In this document: positions 33,013 through 45,734 of the stretch, in pieces
Layout: every line of letters begins with the position of its first letter
Position numbering within the stretch: the stretch's first letter is position 1
Translations under genes and position numbers: made by a program
DNA from: Sarcocystis neurona
Taxonomy: Eukaryota; Apicomplexa; Conoidasida; Eucoccidiorida; Sarcocystidae
Assembly (NCBI GenBank): GCA_000727475.1
Contig: KL647310.1
Coordinates: forward strand, 1,005,324-1,069,323
Reading direction: 5' to 3'
DNA: 64,000 nucleotides
The notes under the pieces: generated by a model
Database searches by the model: none
What the model saw: the letters and a program-made list of their open reading frames with translations, nothing else
What the model was told of the DNA's origin: nothing

Positions 33013-33153
33013 ACGCTTAAGACGGAAGGCGAACGGCAAGCTCTGGCGGCGGATACCGAGTTCTACACACATACACATATATCTATATATATGTGTGTGA
33101 CATATATACATATGTATGTATATATATGCTTGAAGTCTTTTATACGAGGAAGA
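33013..33153 (+). CDS. candidate terminal exon of the kinase gene
   Basis: After the acceptor TTTGTCTGCAG the frame reads TLKTEGERQALAADTEFYT, in phase 0 with the preceding small exon. It then passes into a TA-rich microsatellite and stops at 33,151-33,153. The true end may instead be a donor within the repeat followed by another exon. A frame near 33,255 (VPLVICDLRRADAVG) is an alternative continuation. Confidence 0.3.
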
Positions 33154-34598
33154 TAATGTACGTATGTGCAGGAGGGTGAGGAATGCTCTGGGAAGCGTTT
33201 CCATTCACATGTGTGTAGATGTCTTTAGATAGCCGGACCTTTGTACTGGTGTAAGAAGGTGCCTCTTGTCATCTGCGACCTGCGCCGCGCGGACGCTGTT
33301 GGCGCCCGTTCAGTCTCTCGCCCAGGGGCGCATGCCGAGGAGGGGTCCCGCCGGCGGTCGATACGAAGACAGGGGCATTACCCGGATACCTTTCACTCTG
33401 CATGTATGTATACGCCTACGGTAGTTCTGGCTGTGTGTGTGTCTAGTCACACAACCAACTCCCTTCTGTCTCCAACATACACGTGTGTACATATAAGTGC
33501 GTAGATATTGACCAACGTGTTTACGTACTTATGTGTATGGGACACTGCTGCGTGCATATCTGTGTACACGTGTATGCATTTGTGTTGACCAATTTATTTG
33601 TGGACTTACGTGTGTGGGACACCGCTGGGTCGCACTGCCCACACAGGAGGCGCGTTGTCCTGGTTTACCGGTACTTCACTGTATGTCAAGGTGTAGTGCT
33701 GACAGCCGACCGGTGCGAATAACATCCGTTCACCTTCGCCGCTCATCGTTACGAGGAGACGGGGGCTCCAAGTCCTCCTGCGTGCAGACTTGAGTCTGTT
33801 CTAGGACACCTGTGGACCTTTAATGCAGGGTGCCACCTGTGGACGGAGAAGCGTGTGGAAACGCAGACATATTAACGTAAAGCGGTGGCAGACGCCTAGC
33901 GAGATAGACAACAGGCATATACACGACGAGGGAAACCAAGATGACGAAACCGATAAGAGAAAAGTTGTCTAGCTACAGAGAGAGGTGTTCTTCCGCGCGA
34001 ACGCAGTCGGATCGCTGTGGAGGGGTGGCAAGAGCATGGCGGTGACACGCAGAGTACGTTGTCACAGGTAGATGCCTACACGTGCGAATTGAGAGATAGA
34101 ACGAGCGGGGCATGGATAGTAACGCGAAGCCAGATATAGACCTGCAGAGGGGCGAAGAGAGAGAAAAGCAGGGGAAGCGACGCAGACCACAAGGGTTGGC
34201 AGACTGTGTTTACAAGTGAGTAAAGACAGAGAGAAGCAAGAGGAACAACCCGGACGACAGATTAGAGCAGAGCCGCGCAGATCGCTGTATGGCTCACCGG
34301 AGTCGTATGCAGTCGTGCTTCGCAGCAGGATACTTTTTTCGGCACGTGTGTACGTTTACGCATGTGACACAAGTACGTGTGTACGTGTTAGTGTTTACCC
34401 TGCCGCGCACCAGTGGCTGTAGCGATGTTTGATAAAAGACTTGTGCCACTCCACTTTTGCCGGTACCGCGCGTCGTGGACGCGAGCACCTGGCGTTTGGA
34501 AGTGCTTTACTTCTGTATTACTTGTGTCTTCCACTACGTGGCGACTGCCGCTACATTGGATCCCCACTTTCTCACTGCGTACAGCCTACAAGTGTTAG
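33154..34598. other. repeat-poor region, no gene assigned
   Basis: Balanced base composition with few CAG tracts. Short open frames only; none shows a recognisable domain. Confidence 0.45.
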
Positions 34599-34925
34599 GT
34601 CAGTGTGGTGACCACCTTCGAGAGGACTACTGTTTTCAAGGCGATACAGCGGAGCAAGCCCGGGGGTCCCCCCAAATTTTTACTGCCTCCTCCTTTCAAT
34701 CCTCTCTGTGAGACACCAGCAGCTCCCTGCTCTGGTGCTGCTGCTGCTGCCGGTCTTGTTTCTCTTGCCGGTATTACCTACTGGGTGGTACGTGCTATCA
34801 AAGGCGACACGTGCTTCTACGGTTGCGCACCTTACGCAGCCGCGGCAGTAGTACCAGTTCTTATACACGGACGCAGCTGGCCTGGTTTGTGCAGCTGTGT
34901 GCCGCGCCGTACCCTCGAATGCTAA
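34599..34925 (+). CDS. possible exon of a small single-membrane-segment protein
   Basis: Following a TTAG/TCAG acceptor near 34,598-34,603, a frame reads VTTFERTTVFKAIQRSKPGG, a Pro-rich turn (PPKFLLPPPFNP) and a hydrophobic segment AAAAGLVSLAGITYWVVRA. The stop is at 34,923-34,925, but an earlier donor is likely because the tail looks non-native. A short upstream exon with ATG at 34,413 or 34,425 could join in phase. The architecture resembles small mitochondrial membrane-complex subunits, but I cannot name a family. Confidence 0.35.
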   Translation, partial: VSVVTTFERTTVFKAIQRSKPGGPPKFLLPPPFNPLCETPAAPCSGAAAAAGLVSLAGITYWVVRAIKGDTCFYGCAPYAAAAVVPVLIHGRSWPGLCSCVPRRTLEC

Positions 34926-35950
34926 TGCTACTGCTGTTGCCCTGCAGAGCTGCTGCTGCTGCTATTGCGACAACTTTACAACGAGTCTTGTGCAGCCACT
35001 GCCGCCCGATGGTGCCTTCAGCCACTGCTGCAATCGAGAAACCGCGTCCGCCGCATCAAGACATCTACTGCGGGTGCTCTTCTTCTCGACTCGACTGTCG
35101 CCCTGCTCCACTTTTTTCTCTATATATAATAGACACTGTGGTTCTGCTGCTGCGTAGAGCTGTGGTCTTCGTCTGCACCTGAAACAGGCTACGAGCGCGT
35201 CACTCAAACGTACTAGGAGAAGCAGCGGCCTTGATTGCTGCTGCAATTCGCTGCCTGCTACTCAAGTTCACCTGCGGCTGCATATATGTATATATATATA
35301 TATATGTGAAGAGGTTTCAAAATGTCTACATAAATACACACACGTAGGTTTGCGCGTCGTAGACCCTGGTACTTGCAACTGAGTCCGGCGTTGGAAACCA
35401 CATGTTTTCCGTGTAGTGTAGATGTGCTTCATATCCAAATAGCGACGTAGCGAGGTGAGCCATCTCGGACTGTAAAACAATTATATATGTATATATATAT
35501 ATATACGTATGCTCAAGTATACGCAGATACATAGTCAACTAGGAATGTATTTAGACAATGAAGACCGCCGCTTCAAGAGAATGATTACGTATATATATGC
35601 ATATATACATACATACATACATATTCCTGTACCTAGATCTACGTAGTACGGACGCACATACGAAATAATTACATAGACACTCGAATAATCCTTTGCAGCT
35701 TACAGCGAGGCTCTTCCGCGGGGGCAGCCGCAGCCCCGTCAAGGTGAGAAGAAACACCAGGCCAGCAGCGGGTTAGACGTATCGCCGTGCTGCTGCGATT
35801 CGTCGTGAGCTGACTCTGCAGCACCACGTGATCGCATTCATTTACACCTAGCTACAGACCACGTGAGAGGCAACTGACTAGCACGGGAGTCACTTAATTT
35901 ACACGTAGTTGCGACCTGATCTGTACCACTTTGATTGTTATTTGAGCTGG
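34926..35950. other. unassigned, with TA microsatellites
   Basis: Some CTG-type tracts occur to about 35,260. TA runs lie near 35,284-35,306, 35,484-35,506 and 35,586-35,623. No gene is supported. Confidence 0.4.
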
Positions 35951-36112
35951 AAATCCATTTACCGTTTCCCAAGAACATACGGGGTACCGGTCGTGCCGTT
36001 GTTGGGCGGCTTCTCACTAGCCTACGTAGTGGCAAGCAACAGCCCCATGCATGCATCAAAAAAACTATATACATCGAGAGATAGTGGTAAAATTATATAC
36101 ATGGATATCTAA
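35951..36112 (+). CDS. possible exon with a membrane segment
   Basis: After ATTTGAG, a frame reads SWKSIYRFPRTYGVPVVPLL and then a short hydrophobic stretch GGFSLAYVVA, before running into TA-rich sequence. The repeat-free composition is protein-like. No family is recognised and there are no confirmed splice partners. Confidence 0.25.
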   Translation, partial: KSIYRFPRTYGVPVVPLLGGFSLAYVVASNSPMHASKKLYTSRDSGKIIYMDI

Positions 36113-36597
36113 ATATACCTGAGTATGTGCGTACATATATCTATATATATATGCATGGGTAACGGACAAGTGAGGCAGATTCGCCATTTGAGTAGGGAAT
36201 GGTAACTGGATTTACGTGAAGTACCCGGTTCGGCTACAAAAAAAATACGTGTCAGCGCTCAGCGCTCTACAGAGCGGAAGCGACGGGACGGCAGACATTC
36301 GAGCACACCAGCAGAAAAGACGCACTGCGACGTCTTGACACACAAGTCGTGAAGACCGTGTGCAGCGACCACCTGAGGTGCTGAAAAGTGTCACATCGCC
36401 TGCCGCAGGATTCGGTCCACAGATGTGTCTTTCCACTTCAACTACCGCCACACATGTGTCTGCACGCTGGCAAAACTACGTAGACTGCAGGAAGACACAT
36501 GCATGGATGTATATGCATGCGTGGATATGTGGACCTGCGCACGTCAATGCGGCCACGTATACATTCTTAACACGAGCGTACAGGGACACACCTTGGC

Positions 36598-37661
36598 TTA
36601 CGGATACGGGAGTGAGCTAATGGGTGGATCTGTAGAACCACGTAAGTACAAACGTAGTGAAGCTACGCAGGTCCCGGTGCATACGTCCAGGACACTTCTT
36701 CGGAAGGTCGTTCGGGTGTAGCGAGCATCTTCGTGCAAAAAGCAGAGGAAACTCCAGTAGTTCTCCTCACTTTCTGCATGGTCGTCTGCTGTTGCCTGTG
36801 CCGTCCAAGTGTATTGTGAAGTACCTACTTTTCCCTGTTGCGTATGCCGTCGCTTGGTCGAGCTCCAGCTAGTAGGAGCCGCCCGTACATGCTGCGCGCT
36901 GCTACCCCTGCGGGTAGTCGCCGGCTGTCGTTGGAGTGATAATAGTTGTGATGCTGGTGGTAACAAAAAGAGTGCATCTGGCTGCTGCTGCTTTTGCTGC
37001 TGGTATTTTTTCTGCTGCTCGATACGCTGCTGCTGGTGGTTTTACTGGTTGTGTCGGGTTCTGCCGGTGCTGCTCCTACCGCCGATGGTAGTCCATCTGC
37101 CTGTTCCCGTGCATGCAGCATTTGCATGAGATGCTATTGTTTTGCTGCGCTCCCGCGCCTGTAATTGCTTCTCCCGTTGAAGGAGACGGGCCTTGATCCT
37201 CTTTTTTCCGCGAACTGGGTACCCGTGCAAGTATTTTCTGTTGGAAGATCATGGCAGTGGGAAGAAATTCAGCGGAAGCAAGCACCCGCGGTCCCTGCGG
37301 CATTCCTACCGTCGATCTACCTTTTGAGGATCGTTTTTTTTCTCACTGCGACCGTCAAAAAATCTGTTCCTCGACGCGTCCACATCACAGTCGACGAGGT
37401 CGCATTTGTGAGCGTGTCGAGGAGAACGCACATAAGCAAGTCCATAACGATTCTCTGTGCACAGGCAGTTGCGCTCTCCTGTATAATTGGCACATGTATA
37501 CAACCACCTACGTAAAAGTCGTCAGCCTGGCTGCTGAAGAAGGGTGTCCGTGTAGCCACGAGATAACAAGTCTTTGCAGAGGCGGCTGCATACACCTCGT
37601 ATAGGTACATGTAGTAGACATCCCCATCTCTGACTTCGTCCACCTGTCCAGAAGTTTGCAC
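36598..37661 (-). other. possible minus-strand coding region, unresolved
   Basis: Several minus-strand frames read like protein: near 36.7 kb (TADDHAESEENYWSFLCFLH), near 37.0 kb (EPDTTSKTTSSSVSSSRKNT) and near 37.2 kb (RIKARLLQREKQLQARERSK). They lie in different frames and I could not connect them by phase. No domain is recognised. Equally long plus-strand frames exist. Confidence 0.2.
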
Positions 37662-38820
37662 ACGGGGAGAGGGCTACGCACTTTGCACCTTGTGAGCGGG
37701 TTAGCGTGTCTCCCTGCTTTCACGCAGATAAATGTCCTCGACCACAAGCAGGCGGTGAGAAGGCGCATTTGAAGAGGATTCATGCTGAGTCTCTGGGGGG
37801 GGGGGAAATCGTACGTCTTTGTAATTAGCCGCTGCGCACTGTGCCTGCTGCAGCGGAGAAACGTTTTCCCTCTGTTTTCTTTCACCGTCCCTTCGTCCTT
37901 CGTCCTTCCTCTTCTCCTGCCCTCCACTTTCGTATCTCGATTCAAAAATTTGTGGCTGCATGTGGGCCTTCGTATACACACACATGTTTGAGGAGGTCTA
38001 CAAATGCACTTCTTCGTGCGTATAGACAGAGAGGAGGCATTCCTGCAGGGGTGCCGCTGGGCCTCCCTGATTTGCCGATACACGCTCCGTTACGTACGCT
38101 TATCGGAAACCCCCACGGGAAGTGCATACCTGGATTTCTGCTGACATCTGTATACAGCCTTTTCCTGGCCGAATTTGTACACACAGGTCTACCCTTTCTT
38201 CATGTATGCGTATACAGAGAGACGAACAGAGCTGCACCGTAAACTGGTGCTGGCGGTGGTGACGGCAGAGGGCTGACAACCGTTCCAGCGCAGCTGCTCT
38301 GAAAACCAGCAGCAGCAGCAGCGCCGGCGGGGGGAGGGAGAAGACACGTCACCCAAGAGGAGGCGGAAGCGCAGCAGCAACAGCAGGAAGCCCGCAGCAG
38401 CACCACCGGGAACGCAGCAGCAGTAGAAGTGCACCAGGAAGAGCAACAGCAGCAGCAGCAGCAAGCCGGCAGCAACGGGGCCGCACTGCGAACAGCAGTG
38501 ATGTGAGCTTCCCCCTGTAGAAAACAGCTGGACAGCAAAGACGCATGTCCGCAGGAGCTGCTCGGGCAGACGCAGCGCAGCGGCACTGATCGAGCGCCAG
38601 CGGCCGCAGACACAGCAGGGTCCGAGGCAGTCCCACCGGGAGAGGTGGATGGGACGCGCAGCGACAGCAACAACAGCAGTTAAAGAGCACACCATTAGCA
38701 GCAAGACCGACAAAAGAAACTGGCGCACTGAAGGCAGCAACTCCATCAGGAGCTGCATCAGCATTGGGTGCGAAAGCAGCAGCAAAGGCAGCCTCGGCGC
38801 TACCAGCTGCAGCAGTAGGA
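37662..38820. other. unassigned; repeat-poor then CAG-rich
   Basis: The part before about 38,280 is plain sequence with no supported exon. From about 38,300 CAG tracts resume. Long frames here are repeat-driven. Confidence 0.4.
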
Positions 38821-39062
38821 TAAAACAGCAGCGACAGTAGAAGCAGCAGCGACATTAGAAGCAGCAGCGACAGCAGAAGCAGCAGCGACAGCAGAAGCAG
38901 CAGCGACAGCAGAAGCGGCAGCGACAGCAGAAGCAGCAGGACAGCAAAAGCAGCAGGACAGCAAAAGCAGCAGGAAAGCAAAAGCAGCAGGAAAGCAAAA
39001 GCAGCAGGAAAGCAAAAGCAGCAGGAAAGCAAAAGCAGCAGGAAAGCAAAAGCAGCAGCACC
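38820..39062. repeat. tandem array switching from 18- to 17-base units
   Basis: The left part repeats CAGCAGCGACAGCAGAAG (18 bases); the right part repeats CAGCAGGAAAGCAAAAG (17 bases). Because 17 is not a multiple of three, each frame steps through all three phases, so translations show a 17-residue super-period. It is unlikely to be coding. Confidence 0.85.
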
Positions 39063-40020
39063 TGAAGCAAGAGCGACAGTAGAGGCAGCTGCGACAGCAG
39101 AAGCAGGAGCGACGGCAGACGCAGTAGCGAGAGGGGTAGCCTCGCTTGTGCCCCGACGTCTGTGCCTGCAGCAGTGAGCAACGGCAGTGGCAGCGCGCAG
39201 CAGCACTCGCAGCGGCAGCCTTTGGAGATGCACCGCTGCTTCACGTGTGCGTGCCCTACACACGGTATTCCTCCCCACTTTCCTCTTCCTGTTCTTCTTC
39301 TTGTCCACCGGAGCAGCGCGCCATGTGCACCGGCAGCGGACAGCAGTTCGGTTTCGCCTGGTTGCGAGAAGAGCAGGTGGTCCGCTGAAAGTCGTCAGGC
39401 AAGTAGCACCGCAAGTAGCACCAGGACCAGCAGCGGTCGCGGTAGAAGAATGGGTGCAGTGCGGGGGTGGACGCAGCGGCAGAAGCAGAGAAGACCAGCA
39501 GGCACTACTTGTTTGTCACTCTAAGACTACCTCCTCCTCTTCCTGCTGCTGCTGCAACCTCCTATGCTGAGGGCAGTGCGGTCGCAGTTGCGCACCTCCG
39601 CACAGCTTTTTATCCGCGTGTAGACTCGTTTCTCTCTCTTCCTGGTGCTGTGTCGGGCTGATGCGGCTGCTGCTGTTGGTGAAGCGCTGCGTTTTTTGCC
39701 GCTGAGGTGCTGCTCACGACTACTGCGACGCATCTGTTCCTCGTCCCTCTGCTGCTGCAGGTACAGACACGCTGTCGCTAGTGTGTCGAAGGCCGTTGTT
39801 CACGGCGTGCTTGTAGGCTGCTGCGACGCTTGCAGCAGCATCTTGTTTCCAGCTGAGCTGCTTGTCCTGGCGTGCCGCGCTGCTCCTGTGGCGCTGTTGT
39901 GACTGCCTTTGCTGTCGCGGCAGCGCTTCACCCTCCTCCTGCAGCCCCCCCTCCTCCTGCTGCTGGCACGCTGTGCGTCACCTCCTGCTGCTACGCATGC
40001 GATGGCAATGCTACCGCACC

Positions 40021-40248
40021 AGCTGCGCAAGGCGGTGCAGGAGGCGGAGGCACGCAGTGCTGCAGCGGGAGGACCTGCCGCAGCAGCACGCGCATCTGCT
40101 GTTTCTGGTGATCGTGGAATGGTCGCGCTGCCTGCTGCAGCGGCTGCAACAGGAGAAGGGGATGCCGCAGTGTTCGGGGAAGAGGCCGACCGTTTGCGAC
40201 AGCTACAACGAGACCGCGCACAGCTCGAGCTCCGCAAACTGCAGGCAG
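40021..40248 (+). CDS. CWC25-like gene, upstream exon (start uncertain)
   Basis: An Ala-rich stretch leads into FGEEADRLRQLQRDRAQLEL, a charged helix fitting the segment before the LDWMY block in CWC25. The donor GCAG|GTCCCA leaves phase 1, matched by the acceptor at 40,881. The proposed 5' end is the CACCAG acceptor near 40,020. An in-frame ATG at 40,002 is the alternative. Confidence 0.5.
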
Positions 40249-43200
40249 GTCCCACCGTGTTGCGCTGGTGCTACTGACGCTGCTGCTATTGGGTTTCTTC
40301 GCTCTGTCTGTTGCTGCTTCTGCCGCCGTTCGTCCAGCGGTGTCTTCTCTGCTTGGGGGGTCGCGCTGTTTCCTGTGCTTCAGCTGCTTCTGCTTTTTCC
40401 GCTGCGTCTGCTGCTGTTGTTCTGTTGTTGGTCAGGGGCTGCTTCTGGGCCGTCCACTGCAGCTGCTTCTGGGGTCCCTGCTAATGCTGTTCTGCTGCTG
40501 CTGCTTCTGTGGCTTCACCAGCAGCCGGTTGCGCAGGGTTGATGGCGCGCAGGCAGCTGGAGACCAAGAAGAAGGTGTGGCCTGCATCTGCCAACGTTTC
40601 ACAGTCTTTTGCACCTGCTGCTGCCAACCAGAGTGCTGCGGCTGCTGCTTGATTCTGCAACCGGATGCGTCGTCGTTGCCACCCAAGCGAGCAGTATCAT
40701 CCATAGCTGTGGGGGTGGGCTGTTTACCTGCTGCTGCCTTTTCTGCTGCTGCGTCTCCTCATCAGTTTTTCAGCGTCTTTGTGGGCTTCTGCGTTTGCCG
40801 CTGCCGCTTGTCATCACGCACCTTCGCTTGCCTCTGTTCTGCTGCTGTTATGTCGGCTGTTGCTGCTGCAGGCTGACGCAGGGCTGATCAGCAAACAGGC
40901 GGCAGTGGTCGCAGCAGCAGGACTGGAGTGGCTCTACGAAGACCCAGAACGTAGCAGAGAAGCCCGTGAGCGGCAGCGGGAGGCATATTTGCTAGGGAAG
41001 CCGATTGAAGCGCCCCGTGCTGCTTCTGCGTTGGTGTCCCGTGGGGAGCAGATTGCAGCAGCAGGTCTGCAGCCGGAGCAACCACAGCAGCAAAAAGGCG
41101 GGTTGTTCCTCAGCAACGACGCGCTGCTGCGCACCAGTGACGACACGCTGCGGAAGCTGCGCGAAGACCCCCTGCTGCTTATCAGGCAGGCAGAGCTGGC
41201 GCAGCAAAGAAGCAGAGAGAGCCACCCTCTCTGGAAACAGCAGCAACAGCAACAACAGGCAGCGGCCGCAAGTGTAGAAGAAAAGGCAGCCGTCAACGAG
41301 CGGAAACGCAAGCGGAAGAGGAAGGATGAAAAAAAGAAGAAGAAGAGACGGAAGCTGCGCGATGCTCGGAAGGTCGGGCCGTCCCCCGGGAGAAGAAAAG
41401 CGTCACCCACGCGTAGAAGGAGGAGGAGAAGCAGCAGCAGCAGTCGTGACCGAAGAAGTAGAAGCAGCAGCAGCCAGAGCAGCACAAGCAGCAGCAGCAG
41501 CGGTTACAGCAGCAACAGGAGCGTCACGGACAGCAGAAGCGGCAGCACGGACACAAGTCACAGCAGACACAGAAGCCGCAGCAGCAGAGAGCTGAAGAGA
41601 TGGAATGGTCTCCTGGTAAAGCGAGAAGGTGGAAGAGGACGAGGCGAAGGAGAAGGAGACAGAGAGAGAAAGGCAGATGGGGAGGATGACCGGGGGAGGA
41701 GGGGCGTTATACTGAAGAAAGAGCACCAAGAGCGAGGAGTTTATTTTCGAGAAGAAGTCAAGAGAGAGAGGTGCGGTTCACGCCGCGCTGGTGAAAATGC
41801 TGCTGCTGCAGCGTCTGGCTCTCCACGGCGCAACGGGTCCTCGTTTATATCGACGGACACTCGGTGTGACCGAGAACGGGACGTGGGAAGAAGCGGAGAG
41901 GCTCGGAGAGGCCTGCGACTTCGAAGTGCAGAGGGCGAAAGGAACAAGAGACGAGACGGCAGACACAGGTACACGGAGCGCGGTGGAGACGGGAGGGCAT
42001 CGCGTAGACACTCCGAGGGAAACGGTGCTTCCGGTGCCTTGTGCAGGGACGAACGCGAAGCTGAAGCGTCCCCCTCCTCGGCCAGAAGCGAGTGTGAGAA
42101 AAGGAGACACCATCAAGGAAGAAGGACGAGCATGCGCAGAGGTGAAAGCAACAGCAGCAGTAGCGACAGCAGAAGACAGAGCAGCAGCAACAGCAGCCGG
42201 ACAAAGTGCGAACGGAGCAGCAGAGACGCGCGTGACGGCAGCAACACGACGAAGTTTGAGCGCCGCAGCAGAACCGGGAGCGGCGGCCGAGACTCCAGGA
42301 GTGGGTCTGGGCTCGTCGACGGTAGGAGAAGAGGAGACGCAGGCAGCGCTGGTGGCTATAAACACGCGTCGGAAGAGAGGCGCCCAGCAGCAGAAGGACC
42401 CCCTTACGACAAGCCGGGCGAATTCCACAGCAGACTGCAGCAGCAGAAAGAGAAGCCGCAGCGGCAGCAGTGCGCGCCTCACTTTGACTCAGCGGCGGCG
42501 GCCTGGCCGTCGGGTACTTCGGCTGGCGCAAGTTCTGCGGGGACAAGTTCTGGGACTTCCCAGAATCGCAGTGGACCAGCAGGGCCAGCGGCGAGAAGAG
42601 GCTGTGAGGTATCCGAACACACAGAAGCGTCAGCAGGAGCAGCAGCACAACCGTTGACGGTCAAGAGAGAGCGGCAACGTTGGCGATCGCGGGAGCGGCG
42701 ACCCGCGTCTCGGTCTCATCCCAGAGACAGCAGAAGCGGCGGGGAGAGCAGTAGCATTGAGGGAAGCAGAAGCAGAAATCGGCGCAGCAGCAGCAGAGGA
42801 AGAACCAGCAGGCCCGAAAGCACCCAGATACGAAGACAAACAGATAGCTCGTCAAGAGCAACTAGGCAGCTACATTTCTCAGGAGAAGACCCGGAGGACG
42901 ACTCCCGCAGCCCCACGGTGCCAAGGGACAAGCGAAACTGCGTCTCCACTGGAGAACAGCAGCGCGCAGCAACCGCAGCAGCAGAGAAGCTGACAGCGGC
43001 AGGAAAAGCGGCAGCAGCAGGAAGTGCGGCAGCGCGAACACCTACCGGGTCGTCAGCCCCGGGGAAAAAAAGAGGGGGAAGTGGAGACGCAGGAGCAGAG
43101 CGTGGCGGTCTGCTGCATCGCGTCAAGACAGAGCCAGTTGAACACTCGGATGCGACTAGCTCCGCTGTTGCTGTGGGAGCACACCTCCGAGTCAAACAAG

Positions 43201-45703
43201 AGGGCAGCAGCAGCAGCAGTGCAGACAGCGTCGTCTTGGCTGCTTCTGCCAGCAGCAGCGGCGACGGCTGCGAAGGTGCAGGTAGCGACCAACAAACACA
43301 GCGGAAGCGGGTGTACGGCCCCACACTCCCTCCTCCCCGCTCGCAAGAAGCCGCTGCAGGAACGCAACACGGAAACGATGCAGACTCTAGCTGCTTTGGT
43401 GTTCGGGAAGATTTGCTGCCCCCTCCTGCGATTTTGCAACGGGCGAAGAAGCTACAGGAGCAACGCGAAGCGAGAGAGCAAGCGTAGGTTCTCCCGCTGT
43501 GTCCCGCACACGCAAGGCAGCATGTCTGTGTCCGCTTTTGTACCTCGGTCGCTCTGCCTGCGGGCGGTCTTTATGGGACCAGACTGCTGCGCGGTGTTGT
43601 TGAATCAATATATAAGTGTATATGTATAAGTGAATTTGTCCGTGTGTATATGTAACATATACGCATGAACGTGTCTCCACGTTGCAGGCACACGTTTGCA
43701 TATCCATCTAGACGCAGAGCGAGAGCGCTGTAGAAGAGTGTGTGTGTATGTACGCGTATCGGTGAGCAGGAATAGGACGCGTCCCAGTTTCATGTGGCCG
43801 TACTGTGGGATGGGTAGCGTCTGCGTCCGAAAAGAAACAGCAGGCGCTGTGTGTACACCAGGAACAGCAGCAGATGTGTCAACAGCAGAAGCGCCACAGA
43901 AGAAGCAACAGTGAAAGCTTCTGTAGAAGCAGCACGAAACGAACAGAACGAGGACGGGGACACGGAGACAGACCACGTGCACCATACACGTGTTTATATG
44001 TAGGTGCATTTGGACACACGTACGGGTTGGACGCATGGGAAAACTTCATACAAGGATATAAGTATTTCTCCGGGCGACGACGTCCTTGCGTCGGACACAT
44101 GTCCGTAAGTGTGTGTAAAAGCCTACCCATGCCTGTACGTATACGTGCGCGGCCCGACATTGACCTATGCAAGTATACGTCACTCGCTACCCTCGTGGCG
44201 CTTCTGTGTATTGCACACTCATGGATGTGGAGGTGCGGAACTTCCTTCATGACCGGAGAGGATTAGCAGACACCTGCTGTTGTATTTTTGTCGTTGTGGT
44301 TCTCTTGCTCTATATTCCACAGGGCTGTGGCTGCGCGCAACGCAGCGATTGATCAAGCTGTGCGCGAGCAGCGGGAGCGACAGCAGCGGGAGCGACAGCA
44401 GCGACAGCAGCAGGCGCAGGAGGGCGGGACCGGGAGCAGCAGAAATCTGATGGAAGAGAAGATCCGACTGCTCAAAGAAGAAGGAGAACGGTGAGCTCTT
44501 GGAAGCCTCTGCTAACGTGTTTTTTCCGGTGAAACGCGCGCGACTCGTACGTCTGGACTCGCGGCTGCACGACTTCTGTTGCCGTGCCCGTTTGTGTGGA
44601 CGTATGGACGTGTAAACATTTACTGTGACACTGAAGGAGTTCTGGGTATTGATGGTGTACGTCCATAGCTCTACGTGTGTTTGTTTACTAGCGGCGTGCC
44701 TGGACTTACACACGTATGTGTATACGAAATTCAGCGCCAGAAGGCCAGTGCAAGAGGGCAGCGATGTGCATTTGATACGTCTAACGTCGCACTCCGGCGC
44801 CTTCTTTTTGACGAACCTAGGGAGCTCTGCTCCCACGAATAAGAAATACATCGTCATGGGGCTGGGAGAAGCCAGATGACCTCTGGTTCCTGTCCCTACA
44901 CATGTGTGTATACGTAAAGTCTTGCAGGTCTGCAGTGTTTATCTCTCCATGTAGTACACGCGTTTCGCTTCTGTATGTGTGTGCGTCTGTCGGCATTTCT
45001 GTTTTTGGCAAGCTTGTGAAGACGCACGTGTCTCCTTCGTATGCGGGCGGTTTAAAGCTTCCGTATGTGGGTATGTGTACGTGTTGGCACGCTGACTTGC
45101 ATGGTGTCTGCTGGCCCAGAGAAGAGGAGACAGCGCTGCTACGTGGTTGCATGTGCGTGTGTTGATATTTACATGCGCAGCAGCATCCGCGTCCACGTTT
45201 GAAAAATGTTTGCTTCCGAACCTGCCGCGTCGGCAACTTTCGCTTTCGTCTGATCCGGAGGCTTTGCGTCACTGCCGTACGTCTCGTTGCGGCTGGTGAA
45301 AGTGTTGCTGCTGTTTTCGACGCGGTGCTCGTGTGCTCAACGCGGCTATTGTTACGACTCCCAGGGGGCTGCCTACGGCTGCTGCCGCTGCTGACGCGAA
45401 TGCTGGGGCTGCTGCTGTACTGCTGCACCGTTATTCAATTTGCGCGTGTTGTGTTGTGGTACTGACGTTCTCCTGCCGTGGTTGTTCCTGTTGTCTTTAT
45501 GCTGTGGTTGTCACTGTGCTGCTACTTGTCTTTTGGGTGCTGCCGCCCTAGACACGAGGAGGAGAAGGCGCGACGGCGAGAACTGCTGGAAGCCAAAGAG
45601 AAGCTCCAGGAGCAACTCGAGGAGCAGTGGAGAGTCAAGCATGAGGTAACCCTCCTCGCGCACCGGGATGCGCCGCACGTAGTGGGCACGTTTCACATGT
45701 ATT

Positions 45704-45734
<31 letters not shown>

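Noticed and set aside
38200..39308. Minus-strand protein with Ala/Leu/Phe repeats
   Set aside because: Its length is produced by the 17/18-base tandem array; there is no domain and no splice support.
43484..43489. TAG as the end of the CWC25-like protein
   Set aside because: A GT donor lies two bases before it; three downstream exons continue the C-terminal helix in phase and end with the family-typical tail.
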